From Plantago elongata (Eukaryota; Streptophyta; Magnoliopsida; Lamiales; Plantaginaceae): DNA of 23,233 bases. Positions 19,505-23,233 of the stretch are shown in pieces (position 1 is the stretch's first letter; every line of letters begins with the position of its first letter). The translations under genes were made by a program, and so were the position numbers. Under the pieces are notes generated by a model. The model worked only from the letters and a program-made list of their open reading frames with translations, was not told the origin of the DNA and made no database searches. The stretch lies in contig JAYMSP010002622.1 in the NCBI GenBank assembly GCA_036897095.1, positions 1-23,233 on the forward strand. Reading direction: 5' to 3'.

Positions 19505-21116
19505 ATGGAAATACCACAGATGCCATTCCTTTTGTTGTTCTTGTTCTTCTTCATTTCCATATTTTCTCTATTCAAACTAAGTATCAAATGTAAGAATCCA
19601 CAAGTGAATCTCCCTCCAGGGCCATACAAGTTGCCAATCATAGGAAACATCCTCAGCCTGGTTGGTTCGGTGCCGCACCGTGCTTTGCGGAACTTAGCCT
19701 CCACGTATGGCGACGTAATGCACTTGCAGATAGGAGAGGTATCTGTTGTAGTCATTTCCTCTCCAGAAGCAGCCAAGCAAGTGATGAAGGCGCAAGATGT
19801 TAATTTTGCCTCTAGGCCTTCTGTTCTTGCTGTAGAGATTACAAGTTATGGTTGTACTGGTATTGCATTTGCACCGTATGGCGACTACTGGAGACAACTG
19901 CGGAAAATCTGCACCCTGGAGCTTTTACACGAGAAGCGTGTTCAGTCGTTTAGATGGATAAGGGAACAAGTGTTTCACGATCTGACTGTGTCGATAGCTT
20001 CTGATGAAGGATTGCCTGTCAATTTGACTGAAAAGCTTTCGTCTGCAACTTATACTGTTGTTTCGATGGCGGCACTTGGGGCTAAAACTGAGGAGCAGGA
20101 ACTGCTGCTCTCGGTGCTTAAAGAAACTATTAGTTTGGCGTCAGGGTTCAATGTAGGTGATTTGTATCCGTCAGTGAAAGTGATCCAATGGATCACTGGA
20201 TTGGAGCGTAGAGTGAAAAAGGTCCACTTTAAAGCTGATAGAATACTCGAACGCATCATCCATCAACACAAAGTAGCCAATGCGTTGAAGAAGGCTGATG
20301 AGGGCGAAAAGCACGAAGATCTGGTGGATGTTCTGTTAAAGTTTCAGGATGATAAACATGAGATCTCATTGACCAATGACAACATCAAAGCTGTAATCAA
20401 TGTAAATGATCCTGTTTTATGGCCTTTTACTCGTTAGCTTCTTTCCACTTTGTTGAATTTCTTTCACTTGAATTTATGTGTTGAACCTGCAGGATGTTTT
20501 AGGTGCTGGAAGTGAGACATCATCGACAACGATGGATTGGGCGATGGCTGAAATGCTGAAGAATCCAGAAATCCTCGAAAAGGCACAAGTCGAGGTGAGA
20601 TTACTGTTTGATTCAAAGGGATATGTTGACGAATCCTGCATCCATGAACTCAAGTACCTAAAGTGCATTGTCAAGGAGACACTAAGGTTGCATGCTCCGG
20701 CACCTTTATTGCTTCCAAGAAAATGCAGTCAGAAATGTGAGATTAATGAGTTTGAGATTCCAGCGGAGACGAAGATCATTGTTAATGCATGGGCTATTAA
20801 CCGGGATCCTAAATATTGGAAGGATAGTGAGTGCTTTATACCAGAAAGATTTCTTGACAGTGAGGTTGATTACAGGGGAATCAGTTTTGAGTACATTCCG
20901 TTTGGTGCGGGTAGGAGGATCTGTCCTGGCATCTCGTTCGGTATAGCCAACGTGGAGCTGCCGTTGGCAATGTTGCTGTACCATTTTGATTGGAAATTAC
21001 CAGCAGGTGTGAGATGTGATGAAATGGACATGAGTGATGCATTTGGCATCACAGCTAGAAGGAAATTAGATTTGTGGATAGTTCCTACTCTCAAAAGACC
21101 ATTGTTTTCAAATTGA
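19505..21116 (+). CDS. Cytochrome P450, CYP71 family (CYP71D-like)
   Basis: Two exons, 19505-20401 and 20493-21116 (stop TGA), are joined in phase 0 across a 91-bp intron (GTAAAT donor, CCTGCAG acceptor) to give 506 residues, a normal CYP71 length. Visible parts: hydrophobic ER anchor (about 7-24), PPGP hinge (37-40), C-helix WRQLRK (129-134), I-helix AGSETS (304-309), K-helix ExxR (Glu361-Arg364), PERF (416-419), and heme loop PFGAGRRICPG with Cys443 as thiolate ligand. Everything needed for catalysis is present. The single intron just before the I-helix is the conserved CYP71 position. CYP71D-type enzymes are ER mono-oxygenases using NADPH-P450 reductase, typically acting on terpenoids, alkaloids or phenolics; the substrate cannot be told from sequence. 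No biosynthetic partner gene is adjacent. Confidence 0.94.
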
Positions 21117-22365
21117 TGCAGGTAATTTATCAACAGCAACATAGTCATAAACTGCAAGTCTTTGAAGCTGAGAACTTATTCTGCAGATTCAGCAATAACT
21201 ACCTATATTTAACTAGTTCATACTTAACTGGATTGGTTTGGAGCAGTACCATGCTATTCTGTATTTTGTTTGATTATGATACATCCACTGTGTTTAGTTT
21301 GTACTTAGTTGTATTGAATGCAAAAGGATAATTTATATCCATTTTCATATTACCATGTAGTAATCCAATCGAATTTTCATTTCGATGAATGCACAAATTA
21401 TACTATATTTAACGGCTTAAAAGATACTATAGGTGATATTATTGATTTCACCTAGCGTGGGAGACCATGATGAAGACAGTCCACTTACCCCACCCCTGTT
21501 GTCTATATCACATTGTCCTTTTCATGTATGTTTGGGATATTGAGCGAAGCTGTCCGTTTGACAAGATCAGCATTGAACTAGACTGAACTGAACTGATTTT
21601 CAGTTGAAAAGATAATAGGTAAGATTTTAGATCGTGTAATATTGAATCTGTTGATATTTGTGCAACTTTGCCATCCGCACCGCATGATAGATGAAATATG
21701 AAATATAAAAATAAAAATTAACAATTGAATATTGTGGATTTTCAAAAAGTGTAAAGCTTTAAAAATTGTAAAATGAAATATTGTATTCTAAAGTCTTTTT
21801 TGTAAAACGCTGGGAGGAAAACTTAAAAATGTCAAGACTCAGATAATTTAAAAAGACCTGATACCAAATCAATTTCGCATAACATAATCAATTATATTTT
21901 ACTTTACTTAACTTTATTTAAAGAATTAATTACATTCTAAATATGGATATAATACTGTGTGGTTGTGTGGTGAGTAATCTGAATAAAGAATTAACTCATA
22001 AAATATGACATATTAAGCGACATCGACTACAACTACATTAAAGATACCGTGAAATTGTCTCATATGGCCTTGTAGTGCGGACTCAATACATAAATTGATA
22101 CGCCTGCTATTCGTATCAAATGTAAGAATCGCATACGAATCAGTCCTCTTACATTACATTTATCCTTTAGGTGGATTAAGTGTTTATTTGACAATCGATC
22201 AAAATTATTCAAATTTAGTCGAAAATATTTAAACATATCTCTTTTAATTTATTTTATAATTTTAATTAATTGTCGATCCACCGATTTAGAGACCTGACTA
22301 CTCTCCCACGTTTTGAGGGGTATTTCATAATGTCAACAACGCGTTTTCTTGAGATCTCTGCAGAG
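21117..22365. other. Intergenic region downstream of the P450
   Basis: It includes the P450 3'UTR (no exact AATAAA noticed), the presequence-like repeat at 21543-21577, and a short TGAACTGAACTG tract immediately after it (about 21583-21596). The stretch 22047-22160 carries GAAATTGTCTCATATGG-type sequence and an ATTCGTAT/ATACGAAT inverted pair, probably repeat debris. No gene is seen. Confidence 0.6.
21543..21577 (+). repeat. Second copy of the presequence-like segment
   Basis: These 35 bases are the reverse complement of 15884-15919 except for one missing base and possibly one edge difference. The sense strand (plus here) reads AGCGAAGCTGTCCGTTTGAC and continues through AAGATCAGCATTGAA. It is directly followed by a TGAAC-rich tract. 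The missing base breaks the frame relative to the copy at 15.9 kb. Confidence 0.8.
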
Positions 22366-23233
22366 AGGAATCACAGCCACACACACTACAGATCTATATT
22401 AATGGCCTTTTCTTCTTCTCCTTCAGCTCATCCAGATCTGATATAGTTCTTCATTCAGACCTTTCCATCATGGGTCAGATCTCTCTAACTCCATACCTTC
22501 ATCTTACGTTTTTATGATTCTATCTGTTCATGTTGCTCGTTAGACAATTTCATATGTCGATCTACACTTGCTCTTATTATGTGTTTGAGAAACTGTACAC
22601 CACGCACACTTACCTCAATTTGATTCTGATCTATGCGATTATCATGTAATTCATTTGTTACATTTATCTTCCCGAGTCCAGGCATACCGAAACTATATTC
22701 CTTTACATACTCAGATCAGATCTGGCTATATAATTGGGAGATTTTGATATTTTGTATATTGTCAAGAGCTTTATGGTGTATTTTGAAAAGATATTGAGTT
22801 TGATCTACTGGCCTGGACTTTTCGGATGCTTGGACTGGGCTAGACAAATGTTGCAAATACCTTGTATGATAATTGAATGGTTCATGTTCACTTTGATGTA
22901 TGTGCATGGTGTATTGCTCTAAATATATGTCAAGAGAATTTTGTTGATTGACTAATGATGAGTTTATCAAGTGCTTGAGCAGAACTGGAATTTTGAAAAT
23001 AGAAGATGAATGTTTGGGCTTAGAGATGAGGGAACTGCTGACAGATTATGTGGATAATTGACAGCTAGTGTTCGGGATAATTGTAAAGCTTGAATTATGT
23101 AAAATGGTTTGCCTGCTTAATTCGGTCTTGAATTATCAAATGTTGACTATTCTATTAACTTTTATGTACCACTATACTATGAGAATTGAAAAGATTGCCA
23201 ATTATTCATGTTTTCAAAGTATAGTTGATAACT
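22366..23233 (+). other. Probable leader and first intron of a gene running off the right edge
   Basis: At 22366-22470 the DNA switches from AT-rich spacer to a C/T- and CA-rich stretch (ACAGCCACACACACTACAG, then TCTTCTTCTCC), typical of a plant leader. A 14-codon frame opens at ATG 22402 and stops at 22446; another ATG at 22470 is followed by GGGTCAGATCTC. From about 22475 to the end the sequence is T-rich with no sustained reading frame, like a long first intron. The donor is not clear and no protein can be named; this is inference from composition. Confidence 0.3.

Noticed and set aside
1..23233. CRISPR arrays, bacterial operons, phage or integrated virus
   Set aside because: No regularly spaced repeats, no prokaryotic gene organisation, and no viral or retroelement protein domains were seen.

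Overview
This is nuclear DNA from a eudicot plant. Genes are split by GT-AG introns, gene deserts are AT-rich, leaders carry introns, small TIR-type repeats are present, and the proteins belong to plant families (subgroup XII bHLH, WIT nuclear-envelope anchor, DCN1-like, CYP71). The species cannot be fixed. Tracts built on TGAAC/GAACT remind me of Caryophyllales genomes, but that is a weak recollection.

Layout from left to right. (1) 299-2249, minus strand: a bHLH factor of the bHLH49/62/78 type. Its last exon lies beyond the left edge, and its long leader contains an intron (leader and promoter to about 3370). (2) 3371-9996: about 6.6 kb with no supportable gene, holding a degenerate Stowaway-like MITE, a cluster of TGAAC-rich elements with GAGAACAC-type ends, and a transition-mutated repeat pair. 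(3) 9997-12787, minus strand: a complete four-coding-exon WIT gene. A leader intron of about 1.5 kb carries a 251-bp tandem duplication, and a short uORF sits in the first exon. (4) 14.5-17.2 kb: no intact gene, but coding-like remnants that resemble organelle presequences. (5) 17228-17899, minus strand: an intronless DCN1-like copy stopped by one in-frame TGA. Its N-terminal segment is present three times in tandem up to about 18190. (6) 19505-21116, plus strand: an intact two-exon CYP71 P450. (7) 21117-23233: intergenic DNA, then what looks like the leader and first intron of a plus-strand gene running off the right edge.

The genes are functionally unrelated, as is usual in a plant genome: transcription control, nuclear-envelope anchoring, cullin neddylation (dead copy) and oxidative metabolism. 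I found no new multi-gene system. The most unusual parts are the nonsense-bearing DCN1-like copy with its triplicated N-terminal module, and a 36-bp presequence-like segment shared in opposite orientation by 15.9 kb and 21.55 kb.
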